The notes: generated by a model from the letters alone, not told the origin. Counted from the first letter of the stretch, positions 48,848 to 60,529 are shown. The stretch: 64,000 nucleotides of DNA from Ophioderma brevispina (GCA_023653785.1 JAMKCH010088370.1:186001-250000); one strand, 5' to 3'. A program made the numbers and translations.

Positions 48848-49307
48848 AGGTTAAATCACAAGCAAGTTTGATAGGGGTGCCAAACGTAAGAACTTTGGAT
48901 TATAGTCAATTGTGCGAGTGGTTTTAAGTGTGAAACACTGACTCGTATTGTACATTGGCGAGAAATGCGGCTTTCTACTTAGGAAATCAACAAAGCCTAA
49001 TGGAGCGTATAGGCCATAAAAGACAAAAAGCTGATGAGTATCCATTTGACTGATAAAACCAAACATACTGCATATTTAGAAATTGTTACTTTACTTAAAC
49101 AGTTACGGTCAGAATCTGAATCCTTACAGTTTGCCTAACAACTTGTCAATGTCAATAATCACGAATGTGATCATTTACAATACGAATTTTTAATGTGAGG
49201 ACAGGCCCTGCACAGCATTTTCCATCTTGCTGAAAAACATCATCTAATACCTAACTAATAGGGACATCAGTCCCAAATAGGTCATCTGAATATGTGCTAA
49301 AGATAGG

Positions 49308-49455
49308 AGAGCAATATAATGACCCTAAGTTGACTTCTGAATGACCCTTGACCTTATTCATCTGCTAGTTACCCCCACATAAGATCTATATTTCTTGATG
49401 TATAAGCACACTAGATGAACTGTGAGCCATCACTGCACTAAAAAGCTACAGTATA
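49308..49455. repeat. AGAGCAATATAA dispersed repeat, copy 3
   Basis: Starts AGAGCAATATAATGACCC and ends after CACTGCACTAAAAAGCTAC. It directly precedes the ACTCT-palindrome element. Confidence 0.8.
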
Positions 49456-49479
49456 GTAAACATCTAATTTTAAAATTAA

Positions 49480-50336
49480 TTAATCGAGTGGCTTTTAGCT
49501 CTAATAAGAGCGAGAAATGCAGCACGGACACCTGAACTCGAGGGGTGCCAAGCTCACTTGTTCAGAGTGGCTCAAAATCCACTCTTCTTCGGAGTGAAGC
49601 CCACTCTGAACTCTTATCGAGCGCCTTTTAGCTCTAAAAGAGTGAGAAAATGCTCTTTTTCGGAGTGAACTAATAGCCAATCAGAACCGCCGCAAATCGC
49701 ATGATTATTTTCGAACAACATGGCGGACGAGTTAGGCAAGACCGTCAGCAAGTGGTTGACCGAAGTTGAAATTAGTGAAGAAATCATAGAGATCTCTACG
49801 GGTGAGTATATTGTATGTATCGGTCACAATTCATAGCATTTACTGACAACTGTGTGGAGAAGCATTAAATGTTATTTACTGTAATATCACGGTAGTCTGT
49901 GCCAGGCTAGGCCAGGCCTGCACATGTACGAAACGCACAATCATGCATGTCACGGGCATGCACGCCATCATCATGCACGTCATGCATGCCACAATCGTGC
50001 ATGTCACACTGAATCATGCGAATGATGCGCCACAATATTCATTCATGTCACGATGCTATAAATTATGACCTACACATACAATATACTCACCAAACAAACA
50101 CAATTCACAACTCTAAAAGAGTGAATTGGCTAGTTCACATTTTCCCCACAGCTCTAAAAGAGTGACTAGTTCACTCTAAAAAGGAGTCATCACTTCACTC
50201 TTTGCTTAGAGTTATTTTTTTCACTCTTTATTTAGAGTGGATCTCACTCTAAAAGATGCGTCACTCAGCTGGCTCTTTTTTGGAGTGGATGTCCACTCTT
50301 TTAGAGTTGTTTTTCAATCTGTCGTTTTAAGAGAGT
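49480..50336. mobile_element. Element rich in ACTCTnnnnAGAGT palindromes
   Basis: Both ends carry many copies of an ACTCTAAAAGAGTG-type palindrome (49500-49680 and 50110-50310). The middle holds an exon-like segment (49720-49801) and a run of CATGCAxGTCA repeats (49920-50060). It lies between two copies of the AGAGCAATATAA repeat. Clean terminal repeats could not be fixed. Confidence 0.6.
49720..49801 (+). CDS. Candidate first exon, SAM-domain-like start
   Basis: An ATG in good context (AACATGGCGG) opens a 27-codon frame ending one base before GTGAGT, a strong splice donor. The peptide MADELGKTVSKWLTEVEISE, then EIIEIST resembles the first helix of a SAM domain (a WL-x-x-V/L start). A CCAAT motif (GCCAATCAG) lies about 45 bp upstream. 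No second exon was found downstream in the window. It may be a host gene's first exon, or the start of a transposon gene kept in a deletion derivative. Confidence 0.4.
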
Positions 50337-50930
50337 AAAGACCCCTGAAAGACCCTTGACCTCCTTTTCTGTTACCCCACATAAGACTTTTTTTCTCAAT
50401 GTATCAGCATATCAAGTATAAACTTGATCCATCATTGCACTAAAAAGTTAAAAAAAAGTGTCAACCAAAAGCAGGGCCATCCCCAGAGGGGGGTGTACAA
50501 AATTCTGTCGGCAAAATGTTGACTTGTCGGCGATAACGGTATAATGTCGGCGCAACTGATTGATGGGCGGATTATCGGCGTTGCACTCCTCCACATCTGT
50601 TGTTGTTTGTTTTGTTTCATAGCTGGAGAATGACTGGCTGTCGGTTGCGGGGGACAAGCCCCCCCACTCTTCAGAATTTCGAACCGAGTGAAAAAAATTT
50701 GGGGCTACCTGGTGAGCGCAGCGAGCCTGAAAATTTGATAATTCTTGAATCCGGCCCATGATTTTGTCGGCAACACAGACTCAACACCCCCCATTAAAAA
50801 TGGTCTGGGGATGCCCCTGACCAAAAGGTGTATACTAAAAAAAGTTTGACACACACAGACAGACACACGGACACAGAGACACACAAATCTTTTAGGTCTT
50901 TCTGATTGCATTGGATGACCTAAAAAGACT
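50337..50930. repeat. AGAGCAATATAA dispersed repeat, copy 4, split by hAT MITE
   Basis: Starts inside the family consensus (GACCCCTGAAAGACCCTTG) and is interrupted at 50472-50819 by a hAT MITE. It resumes with GTGTATACTAAAAAAAG and runs into an ACAGACACACGG-type simple repeat. The split proves the MITE inserted later. Confidence 0.82.
50472..50819. mobile_element. hAT-like MITE, TSD ACCAAAAG
   Basis: 348 bp with ends CAGGGCCATCCCCAGA and TCTGGGGATGCCCCTG, flanked by ACCAAAAG on both sides (50464-50471, 50820-50827). It interrupts a copy of the AGAGCAATATAA dispersed repeat. Confidence 0.94.
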
Positions 50931-51174
50931 TTGAATGGCTGATTTTTTGCGTTTATAGCAATGTATTACTTATGTATTTGTCCCAAATTTGTTATTCTGG
51001 GTTTAAATCACAGTGGTATGGGAGGGGGGAAGTCAAATGATTTCATGTCCATACTTTTTTAGCCACAATCTTGTTCAAAATTGTTGGAACACTTTGTGCA
51101 GATTTTGGTTCCCGCCCCCTCATTTCAATGTTGCCTGAGCATGACACACTAATCCAAAGAGGATTGACCCTCTA

Positions 51175-51535
51175 CAGGGGCGGATCCAGGAATTTTCAAT
51201 AGAGGGGGCACGCCAAATTTTATAGCTTGCTGCGCTCGCTGGGGAGACCCCTGTTTTCAATCGGTCGAAATTCTTAAAGGCGCGGTGGGGGGGATTTATT
51301 TGTCAAGCATTAAAAAAACAAAACAAACCATAATTGGTGGTGGGCACCCAAAAAAGTTCCTTCTTCTTGATCGACATCGACATCTGTACCGTCATTTCTT
51401 TAGAAGAACACGGGCACGGGGGCGTCCTGTGCGGCAAAAGTCATTTTTATAGATCTCTAGGGCGCCTGACACCCGATATGCGGTGCCTGCAATAAAGAAT
51501 AGAGGGGGGCGTGCCCCCCGCTAAATCCGCCCCTG
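51175..51535. mobile_element. hAT-like MITE with 5 bp duplication CTCTA
   Basis: 361 bp with ends CAGGGGCGGATCCAGG and AAATCCGCCCCTG. The flanking repeat is CTCTA (51170-51174, 51536-51540), shorter than the usual 8 bp. Confidence 0.85.
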
Positions 51536-52328
51536 CTCTACTTCCTTCCTTTACTCCTCCACACTGTTAAACAAAATACTGTTAATTTTACAGTATCTTG
51601 AGGGCAGTAACTTAGTGACCAACAAAATTACTATATTAATTGACAGTGTAGGTAAAATAATCTCAACCAAATATCAGTACTTAAATTACATAATGAAAAT
51701 TTATGATAGCGTATTACAAATGTTGCATTCTTTTACAATTCAAGAAGAACTCCACTTTTATTTGATGAGTCTATTAATAGGAATGGAAAAAATTGGACAT
51801 AAATTTACAGATTTTGTTGTGCTTCACTTTAAGCAAACTCTTGTCATTTTCTGAGCAGTCTACAGGTATTTTACTGTAAGTTGCACATAAACACTTTACC
51901 AGGACTGCGGCTACTGCCTCGCCTTTAGGCTGTTTTTCAAGGATGATGAAACTGTAAACCCGAATTATCGTATGGTCTGCAACAAAAATTGTGCGGGCTG
52001 CATGTCACAAAAAACAGGCCAATCTTTTACCACTGAAATTCTTGGTGTGCGCGAGGCCCAGCGAATTGAATAGCACGGGCCAATAAGTGGTTTGTTTTAA
52101 TTATACCGGTTGTATGATGGTGATTATTGATGCAAAGGTGGTTTTGTTCCCAGATTTCCTCATTTTATCAAATATTGAGTTTTGTTCACTTCTGCTTTCT
52201 ATATTACATTCCGATTGACTGCAAAAAGTTTCAAACCACTTTGTAACGCTAATGAAAGTCAGAAGCTTCTTTTCTGATAAAACTGACCCGATTTTTGGTA
52301 ATTACCTTTGATCAAAATTCATTAAACA

Positions 52329-52668
52329 TTAAAGGTGCACTTTGTGATCCTAGCCATTTATTTGTAATCTTATGATTCACTAGAAAACCTCAAGAAGATG
52401 TTATTTTAAAAATTTCAGTTGATTTGATGTTGTGTATTTTGATGTTATGACGAATTGAATCGCACTGCCCCATAGGCAGCTGTATTGTAAGCCTGTCCAT
52501 TTACAGAAAATACAAAATTACAAATTTCTTCCATCGGATGATCAAATTTGCACATAGATTAGGCACACATTACTATACTTGGGCCAACGGTTTTCAGCTG
52601 ATATTAAAAATTCTCCTCTCTGTGAGTAAATTGGGCGTGAAGGGAGGATCACCAAAAATGCCCTTTAA
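52329..52668. mobile_element. TTAA MITE, family F
   Basis: 340 bp. Left end TTAAAGGTGCACTTTGTGAT, right end complement of TTAAAGGGCATTTTTGGTGA, TTAA at both edges. Confidence 0.87.
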
Positions 52669-53904
52669 GATCAGTGCAAAGCGATCTTGTAACAGCTTAT
52701 TTTGTGAATGGCCACTGCAATTTCTTGTAGGCAATCCTTATGTCTTTCTTGCACCCGGGGGCTGTTTCAAAGGTTGGAACGATGATGATCCGTGTGAACA
52801 AGGAAAAAAAAGCCGTAAAAAAAAAGAGTTGTTTTTTCCTAAAGGCGATTTGTACGCACGTCCAATGATTAGGGTATCAAAACCAGGCAAAATGTGGAAA
52901 AAACAAAAAAAAGGGTGTTTTTTCTTAACCCTGAAATAGTGATGTACGTGTTAAGGGTAATATGTGATTACTCAACAAGGAGCAGAGTAAAAATTATCCA
53001 AAATTTTGCCAAAGCAAAGCAACTATAATAAAGGGGGTACCTTAACATCCACATGCAGCGTACTGTTTAGGGTAGCAAAAAGGCAAAATACTTCTGTTAG
53101 CAAAACCACACCACAATGCTTGTTTAGGGTAGCTTTTTTGTCGTGGAAAATACTTGCTAGGATGGCATTTTGTACAGTACATGTTCACGCATTCAATCCT
53201 CCACCTTGGAATACAAGTGCCCCCTGGGATTTGGAGCTATATTTTGACTTTTTTCAGTAAATCAAATGAACTTCAAAGAATGACTTCCTGTGTTTTTATT
53301 TAGAAGTGATGGATATTGTTATTACCACTAGTTGCCTGAGTACCACATAGCCATCATGCTTGTAGCATGGGTTCTCTCCATTCAAGATTTGCCCCCAGGA
53401 GAAAAAAAAATAGAATCACATGGATCAGGAAAAACATTGAAAATTAAAAAATTTTAATTCTAATAACGGACTTGCCAATAACAATTCCTGCAGAAACCAT
53501 TGAAGGGAAAATATAACTGGATAGTATTGTGACTAAGTAATAATTCCAGAGTATATGTAAACTTTTCTTTTAATAGTTATTTCCGTGGCAACAATATCAA
53601 ACCTCCCAAATAGTTTGGTACATACAAGTGCATCATATTGTATCGCGCCAAGAAAAAGAAAAACAAGTCTCTGTTCAGAAGATCGCGCGCATTATGTTTA
53701 AAATTGGTTTTGACAGCATAATGTTTTTTAGATTTTTACGCCTTACAAAAAAAAAAGAAAAAAAATGCATTAAAAAAAAGAAAAAAAAAAAAACCCGGCA
53801 TTTTTTCACATTAGCGGTTTTGTTCTAAAAAAAAAAAAAGCATTTCGCATTAGCATTTTTCAATTCTTCTGAGACCAACTGTTGGTTTGTTTTTTTGGCC
53901 TTAC
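52669..53904. other. Low-complexity region, nothing recognised
   Basis: A-rich purine runs at 53745-53835 and GGTAGCxAAAAxGGCAAAATAC-like repeats near 53072-53155. Frames here are composition artefacts. Confidence 0.5.
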
Positions 53905-54238
53905 AGGGGTTGTTCCGATTGTCTTTTGGACCCCCCTGATTTACCCGAGAGTAGTGTCCCAATTTTGATAAAAGGCCGTTATTTTCTCATTGTCTTCGGT
54001 GAAATTTCACCTTTATCAAATCCATGCCATTCTCCACACTACTGCCATAAAATGTCCTTTTTAATGGTTAACTATCAAGATTAGCACACTAGGAAAGGGC
54101 GTGCACGATGCATTTATTGCGTCAGCATCAAAACCGCCAAGTTTTTTCCCACAGTAACCGGTGGCCTGAGTATACAATGTCAGGCTCTCTTACAAAGTAG
54201 ATAACATGATACACAAAAATCGGACTAGCACCTTAAGA
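53905..54238. repeat. Dispersed repeat with ACCCCCCTGATTTACCC, copy 2
   Basis: Second copy of the 2510-2855 repeat, same orientation, 51 kb away. Confidence 0.83.
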
Positions 54239-54361
54239 TGACTCATGTGCTGAAATGTTATTTAATTGACAGCCTGTCTAATAATGAAGGAGGATGGCAA
54301 AAAAGACAAATTGGGACGACAGACGGCAAAATGGGAGGAAATGGTAGGTGTGGCGAATTTT

Positions 54362-54608
54362 TGACAGGTTTGTAATATTGGATGGCTTTGAGGTTGAACT
54401 ATTAGTTATCTGGTGAAGCGCAGCTATGATACTGGGAATTACCATCTGCGAAGCCCCGGGGGTGAAGCCGAAGACTGAACCAGGTGATTCGGTATGTGGC
54501 GAGGCATTGTGCATGGTAATTCCCTGTATAAGAGCGACGATGAACCCGATAACGAATTCATCATACAATAAGGTCATTCAACTATATTTTATACAAACTG
54601 TACATCTT
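54362..54608. mobile_element. Foldback element
   Basis: Imperfect palindrome over about 245 bp. The innermost perfect arms are GGGAATTACCAT and ATGGTAATTCCC (near 54436 and 54519). Outer arms pair through GTTATCxGGT and TTGxATGxC segments. Confidence 0.75.
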
Positions 54609-54895
54609 TATTAAAAACAATATTTTTTCCATAAATAAGTATTATTAAACCAATTTTAGGCCCAACGCGTAGTAGATAGAAGAAAGCAAAGAATCACACC
54701 CGCTCTGTAAAGGATTAATCAGGGCGAGGACGCGACACTGACCGGATAGACTGGTAGTCCGCGCTGGTTACGGCGCTCACTAACCTGATATGAAAATATA
54801 CCGGTGGCGGTATCCTGTGATCTGCTCTAGTGGTATGATAACACATATATTGCGAAGCTATAGAAACCCTAACCCGGACCGGGGTCGTTTTGACG

Positions 54896-55200
54896 ACCGA
54901 CGGCCCAAATGCACCGAGGGCAATCTATTTTATTTTTAACGGCCCCAGTGCAACGAGAGCCAAATTGTGCGTTCATTGCATCTCGGCCATTGTCCCGGCA
55001 CAGGAATAAGCGTAAAGTCAATAACGCCCAGGTGCAACGAGGAAAATCACGTCATTTTCCCGGAGACGGCCCAAGGAAAGATTTGCAAAGAAAAACATGG
55101 TTCAGTTTCCGGAAGACGGCCCAAGATGCAACGAAAAACCATTGCGCCATTTTCCGGAAAAGACGTCCCAGATGCAACGAGAAAACACGCGTGGCGAATG
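54896..55200. repeat. GACGGCCC minisatellite, block 1
   Basis: About six units of roughly 40-50 bp with GACGGCCCAAATGCAACGAG, then AAAATCACGTCATTTTCCGG. Not open across the block in one frame. Confidence 0.88.
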
Positions 55201-55572
55201 CAATACAAAAGGGATAAGAAATAAATGAAAACTAAATAAATAAAGAAGGGATGCGTACTGCACCATGATCTGCAGGAAATTTGTAGGCTTATGTTCCAGT
55301 CGTTGAGAGTGGCGCTATTACCGCACAATCATAGTCATGCGGGGTGGCGTTATTATGCTTAGGCATGCTACCGGTTTTACGTCATGAATCCGTTTATGCA
55401 TCAGTTAAAAAAAATTAGCTTATCGACAATGGTGGGGCTATCACCATCGAAATCGAAATTGTCTTGGGCATTTGTACACGGTAAACCCGCTGATTGAAAA
55501 GCATTGCGCCTTGCTGGCAAACCGTCCGAATTGAGATATTCAGTTTGAAAAAGCATGCATGAGTTTAACGTG

Positions 55573-55805
55573 AATGACGGCCCAAATGCAACGAGGAACA
55601 TCAAGTCATTTCCGTAAAGACCGCCCAAATGCAACGAGGAAACATGCGCATTTTCCGTAAAGACGGCCCAAAGGAAACGAGAAACATCGCGGTCATTTCC
55701 GGTACGACGGCCCAGAGTGCAATGAGGCCAATGAGATGAGAGTTAATTGCGCGACAAATAGTTAGTTGTGACGGCCGAGATGCACGAAAAACATTTCCGA
55801 CCGGT
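55573..55805. repeat. GACGGCCC minisatellite, block 2
   Basis: About five more units of the same sequence type, 370 bp after block 1. Confidence 0.88.
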
Positions 55806-55846
55806 ACCACGTTTCCGTTGCTCTCATGGACTCTCGGCAATGTAGG

Positions 55847-56385
55847 TTAAAAGGGATAAGCAGCAATTTGCTGATCCGAAATATCAAAAAAAAAATCATT
55901 CAAAAAATTCGTAAATTGGATTTTTGTTACGATAGGAGTGATAACATACCTGGGAAGTAGTGGCTGAAATCTGGTATTAAAACAATGCGTACTCTTATTG
56001 ATTTATGTAATTTGTATACGTGCATATCAAATTCGGCACTTGAATCAAAAGCTTTTCCCTATAAATATCCCAGATTTATAAGCGGATTATTTGAACCATG
56101 ATTGATCTGTACAGTGTGACCTTCAAACACAAAATTATTGATCTTGTTTATTCTGTATAGTGTAACCACAATCAGCTATTAGTGTAGATTTGAGAAGCCA
56201 TTCGCTGTATGTCTATTTGTGGAAGGACGGCATGGATAAATTTTCAATACTTCATTGTTTTTACTATTTGGTGGGTTTTGTTCCTAAATTAAAGTAGTTA
56301 AATGGAATTTTTACATACTGACCTTTGATTATAAGCTAAAAAAATTATTCCCACATTTTTTTATTCGCTCACATTATCGCTGGGG
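55847..56385. mobile_element. TTAA MITE, family A, second copy
   Basis: Starts TTAAAAGGGATAAGCAGCAA and follows the 26377-26922 copy along its length. The right end decays after ATTATCGCTG, so the right terminal repeat is lost. Confidence 0.88.
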
Positions 56386-56745
56386 CACTGATAGGCATAA
56401 CCATAATTCGTACCAGAAAACAGAAAATCTCTGACCTCATTGCCTTGAAAAGGAATGCAGGCACCAGGGGTGCAAAAAGTCATTTTTTCCTCAGGAGCAA
56501 GATTTTGGCCAATCGATTTCCTCAATGTGACCGATTCCCTACACTTCATCTTCCTTCCTCCCTTCTTAAAGTGACAGGAGGCGATTTGTTAGGATACAAA
56601 TTTTCTAAATTTAACTGGATCCAGTTGTAGACCACCCTACCGAGAACGTTCGAAGGTTTATGGACAAAAGGGGCAAAAGAAAAAACTGCAAACCTTGTTT
56701 TAAACTTGCCTGCACGTAATCGTTCTCAATAGAAAAATTGCTTTG

Positions 56746-56771
56746 ACTTTCTGTCGTGCACGACAGAAAGT
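56746..56771. repeat. Perfect 26 bp palindrome
   Basis: Two abutting 13 bp arms, ACTTTCTGTCGTG and its complement, with no loop. Confidence 0.92.
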
Positions 56772-57034
56772 ACAAATGAGCAATTAATATTACATAAAGA
56801 TGGGTACGTATTGGGCTTTCACTTCAGGTTAATCTAATGCTTGTAAGCATTCAAAAAAAGGAACCAATGGGGGTGGCTTCTTTCTGGAAATCCATGTCTC
56901 TTTAAAATGCTTAAAATCGCATGTGAAGGTGATAACCAAATGAGTATGGTTGTTGTTTTCAATACAAGTCATGTGCATGTCATTCTGGGGAGGGCCAAAA
57001 CAAAGTAATTGCCAAACGACGACACGCCCACATA

Positions 57035-58321
57035 TTAAAGGTGAAACAAGGGAAATTTCAAGTCATCCTAGTTTCTGTGATAGTAGTGATTTCATAAAGA
57101 TAGACGCTCAATAGATTCCTACCTTTTATTGGTTTACCGGACAGAACTTAAAGAAACAAAAGGAGTGATGGTCCTATGTTATATTTCAATAGAAACACAT
57201 AGGGCTGAATTTTAGTATTTTAGTACATGGGGAAATGTAAATGGATGTTTTGGTTTAGTTAGTTTTTTTTTTTCATATAACCATCGACACCAATGTTTTT
57301 CCAATACAGAATTTAATTGGAAAATCTGAAAATCATGGAGTGTCATTTTTTTAAATTTGTTCTTGGGTGTTTTAAAGGGGGCAAAATTTGTACAGGGGTT
57401 ACAATAAAAGTGGTTAAAAATTTATACCAGACTGTTCGCCTGCTTATACGGTTTTAAAAGGTATGTTTGCCATTATTACGAACATGTTTGAGTACAATAG
57501 GCTCAAGAAAGGGTTCAAGGTTCATTATTTATAGAAGGTCCGATTTTGTTGTTGATGAAATTGGTTTACAATCGTCATTGGGTCACACTAAATACCGAAA
57601 GAAAAGTATATAAATTCTGTAGTGTTTCACCTTTCAAAGTGAGACTTTTAGAGATTTAACAGTGGTCGCCATAGACCCTGTGGACCACGCCATTGGCTTC
57701 TAATTATCATCAAAAAGTCATTGACAACGCGACCCTTATATTTTCGGCTTTGTGCAGTAAGACGAAAACAATTTCGCACCGTTTTTAGAACAACCAAGAA
57801 TCTGAAAATTTATCCCCAGTGTGACCTTGTACCCGTTTTACCTTGTAAATCTTGTTACATAACACGCAGGTAGGGGCCCAAAACTATACCTTTCTGTAAT
57901 CCTTGAAAGGTATGAACATGATGGTATACTTTAAAACACATTTTGCCCCCTTTTATTATTGCCCACGTATAAACAGTGTAACCGTGCCACCCCCTAGAAT
58001 TCATCCACGAACACATTTAAAAAATGACACCCAGATTTTGGAATCTCATACAACTTTGATTGAGAAAAACCTGGTTGCAAGATTGTATATGAAATCTTCA
58101 CAAAAATACAGTTCAACATGACTAGTGCCGAAATTACGAAATTAGAAATTTCACAATTTGTTGTACCAAAGAAGAAAGAAACAGTTCTCAGCTTAATCCG
58201 TACGATGGATGATATAATATTTTTGAATATATAAAAGCTTTATATCTAGTGCAAAAATCAGAATTTCAATTTTGTTCGGGGTACACCCTGTTATTTGAAA
58301 TCTTCCGTTGCAACCCTTTAA
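57035..58321. mobile_element. TTAA MITE, family B, copy with 0.9 kb extra interior
   Basis: Ends TTAAAGGTGAAACAAGGG and the complement of TTAAAGGGTTGCAACGG match family B. Outer parts follow the 27349-27704 copy, but about 900 bp (roughly 57226-58120) has no counterpart there. It is either an inserted element or interior lost from the short copy. Confidence 0.82.
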
Positions 58322-58470
58322 GCGGGTGAGAGATGAGATGCAGGGGCCAATCCTAGGGCCCGGGCCTGGGCCATGAAGGGATTGCCAGGGCTGGGCCCTG
58401 AAAAGGGCATGCAGGGGCAAGAGCCCCGCAAGGGTCCAGGCCAGATCCCCCGGAAGCTGCAGCTTGGGAT
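58322..58470. other. GC-rich patch
   Basis: Short island with GGGCCCGGGCC and several GGGCC/GGCCC inversions immediately after a family B MITE, strikingly richer in G+C than its surroundings. Function unknown. Confidence 0.6.
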
Positions 58471-58959
58471 ATTAAGATTAAGTATATTCAGATCTTCCAA
58501 TATATCTTTTTTGAAGAATAAGAGTAAAACTTTTTCTGGTCTGAGTTGTCCTCTACCACTTCAACTCCCTTGATCTGAGGGGAGCGGACGTGTTTTTACA
58601 CGCTCCGCGTACTCCATGTAATATGAATAGGATTTTCGTTTTGCACCCTGCCCGGGTCAATATTACAGCTATGATCGCTAACTTACCATACTCAACCTGA
58701 TATATAAAGCTTATATGACACGATACTGGTGGCACGATGGCAACTGATCTTGTTACCGACATTTGAAAAGTGCAAGCCTTGAAGTTTACTTAAAAACTCT
58801 AAATGAAAGAGGCTTGTTGTTTGTAAAAAGAGGAACTAGACACCTACATCAAACGACTGGAAATTGGGGGGAAGAAGATCACCCCCTACCTTACCCACAT
58901 CCCCCCTCCTTTTCCCTCCTTCTTCCCACCTATACTTGTTTCCCCTTGGTACATAATTG

Positions 58960-59650
58960 AAAGCGAGACAGAATCTGAGGAAATGCAACTCGCACTACAT
59001 ACCAAAGTTGGAAACATTGGAAATGAACTGGCGGATTTAGAAGTATGGGCAATTGAACATTAAGCCTGCTGTGGGGAGTAAGTAGTAATGGTGTGTTATG
59101 ATGGACTACCTGAAAAGAGAGGGGAGAGAACCACAGATGAGGAAGTGAAAGCCCTGGCTTCAAAGTTGGAGGAAGTACCAATTGATGACAAGGACATAGA
59201 TTCCAGCTACCGTGGGGGGAAACCCAGGCCCGGGAAAAGGAAAAACCGAGCCCTAGTTGTTGATTCACAAGGCCAAATACCAAAAAATGCCTTACTCAGA
59301 GCAAGACGGAAAGTTGGCAGGGGAAACTAAAAGGGGAATACAGGAACAGCAAACAGCATTCACCTTGTCTTTGCTTGGAAAAGCAGAAGACCTCGCTGAA
59401 CATGCCCTGGGTGATGGAAAGGTGCGTGGACCTGGAATTGTGAAGTTTGTGGGTGCTAGTAGAGGGCCGAAGCAGACGGGACGGAGAAGATTTGGGAAAA
59501 GAAACTTCGCGTCTCCAGGGTTAGAAGCTTGAACAAAATCTATCTTGACGCTGAAACAACACGCCTCCATCATCCAGATTTAGATAAGCCCTCACTGGAA
59601 ACCCCAAAGACAAGCAAAAGAAGGAAGATAGAGGTACATCTAATTGACTG
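58960..59650 (+). pseudogene. LINE ORF1 remnant
   Basis: Begins with a Glu-rich helix-like segment (ESETESEEMQ). Next comes a frame from 59088 with DGLPEKRGERTTDEEVKAL and IDDKDIDSSYRGGKPRPGKR. This pattern (GLPE, then D-I-D-x-x-Y-R-x-G-K-P-R) is typical of RRM-type LINE ORF1 proteins. Frames then shift at about 59260 and continue to about 59650. Confidence 0.75.
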
Positions 59651-60529
59651 TATTGTACACATAATGCAGGGGTGACTCGCTCTGACTATATATAATTAAA
59701 AACAATACATTCTAATTTTGAAAAGGAAAGCTCCAATCTCATTAGAAAACACCAAGTATTATAATTTATTCAGGAAAGAATCTGAAAATATACGTATGTC
59801 AACGAATAATTTAACTTGGTTTCAATGAGTGTTGTTCACCACACTCGACGAGTTGAAATTGCACACTATCTTTATTATTTTGAGTGAGTTGTTTTCACAA
59901 ACCAAATGAAACTGATAATTGCTAGTTGTGTAACTATATAATTACTTAATCGATGTGATTTGAATATACTTCATCACATTGAGTATTTACAGCTATTATA
60001 ATCATCTAACTATGTTTACGATCCCGGGTGGGGTTGCGCCAAATGTGATTTGTGGTTACTCACCCGTTCCATACCCAATTTCCCGATAATTCTTTTAGAT
60101 TGTTATTCTTGCGATTTTTTTTAACTCAATAGGTATTTTATAATTGTATATAGATATTGTGTTTAGTGTATGTATCAACAAGTCAGAAGGTGTGTTGTCT
60201 GTTCCAATACTTAGCAAGTCACAAAGATTATTGCATGTTACATATTAATCAGTATGTTCATAAGAAATGTACAAAGCTAAATCTCGGGAGTTGGTTAAGT
60301 TAAAAGAATGGATATTATGTAAGAAATGTATGAGACCCCTGATTCATTGAATGGTACGAAAGGAATGTGAACCGAATGCATTAACTTAACGACCATTACT
60401 TGAGACATAGGACATATGTTATTAAACCCATTACGTTTTGAAAATTTTAACCAATGATGCTTTATGATAATCACCAAGCAACCCATGCTCGTAGTTCTTC
60501 CAGAACAATTGAAATTACACTTCCGAAAA

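Noticed and set aside
54278..54577. 99-codon minus-strand frame and an opposing plus frame
   Set aside because: Both arise from the foldback palindrome at 54362-54608, which reads similarly on both strands.
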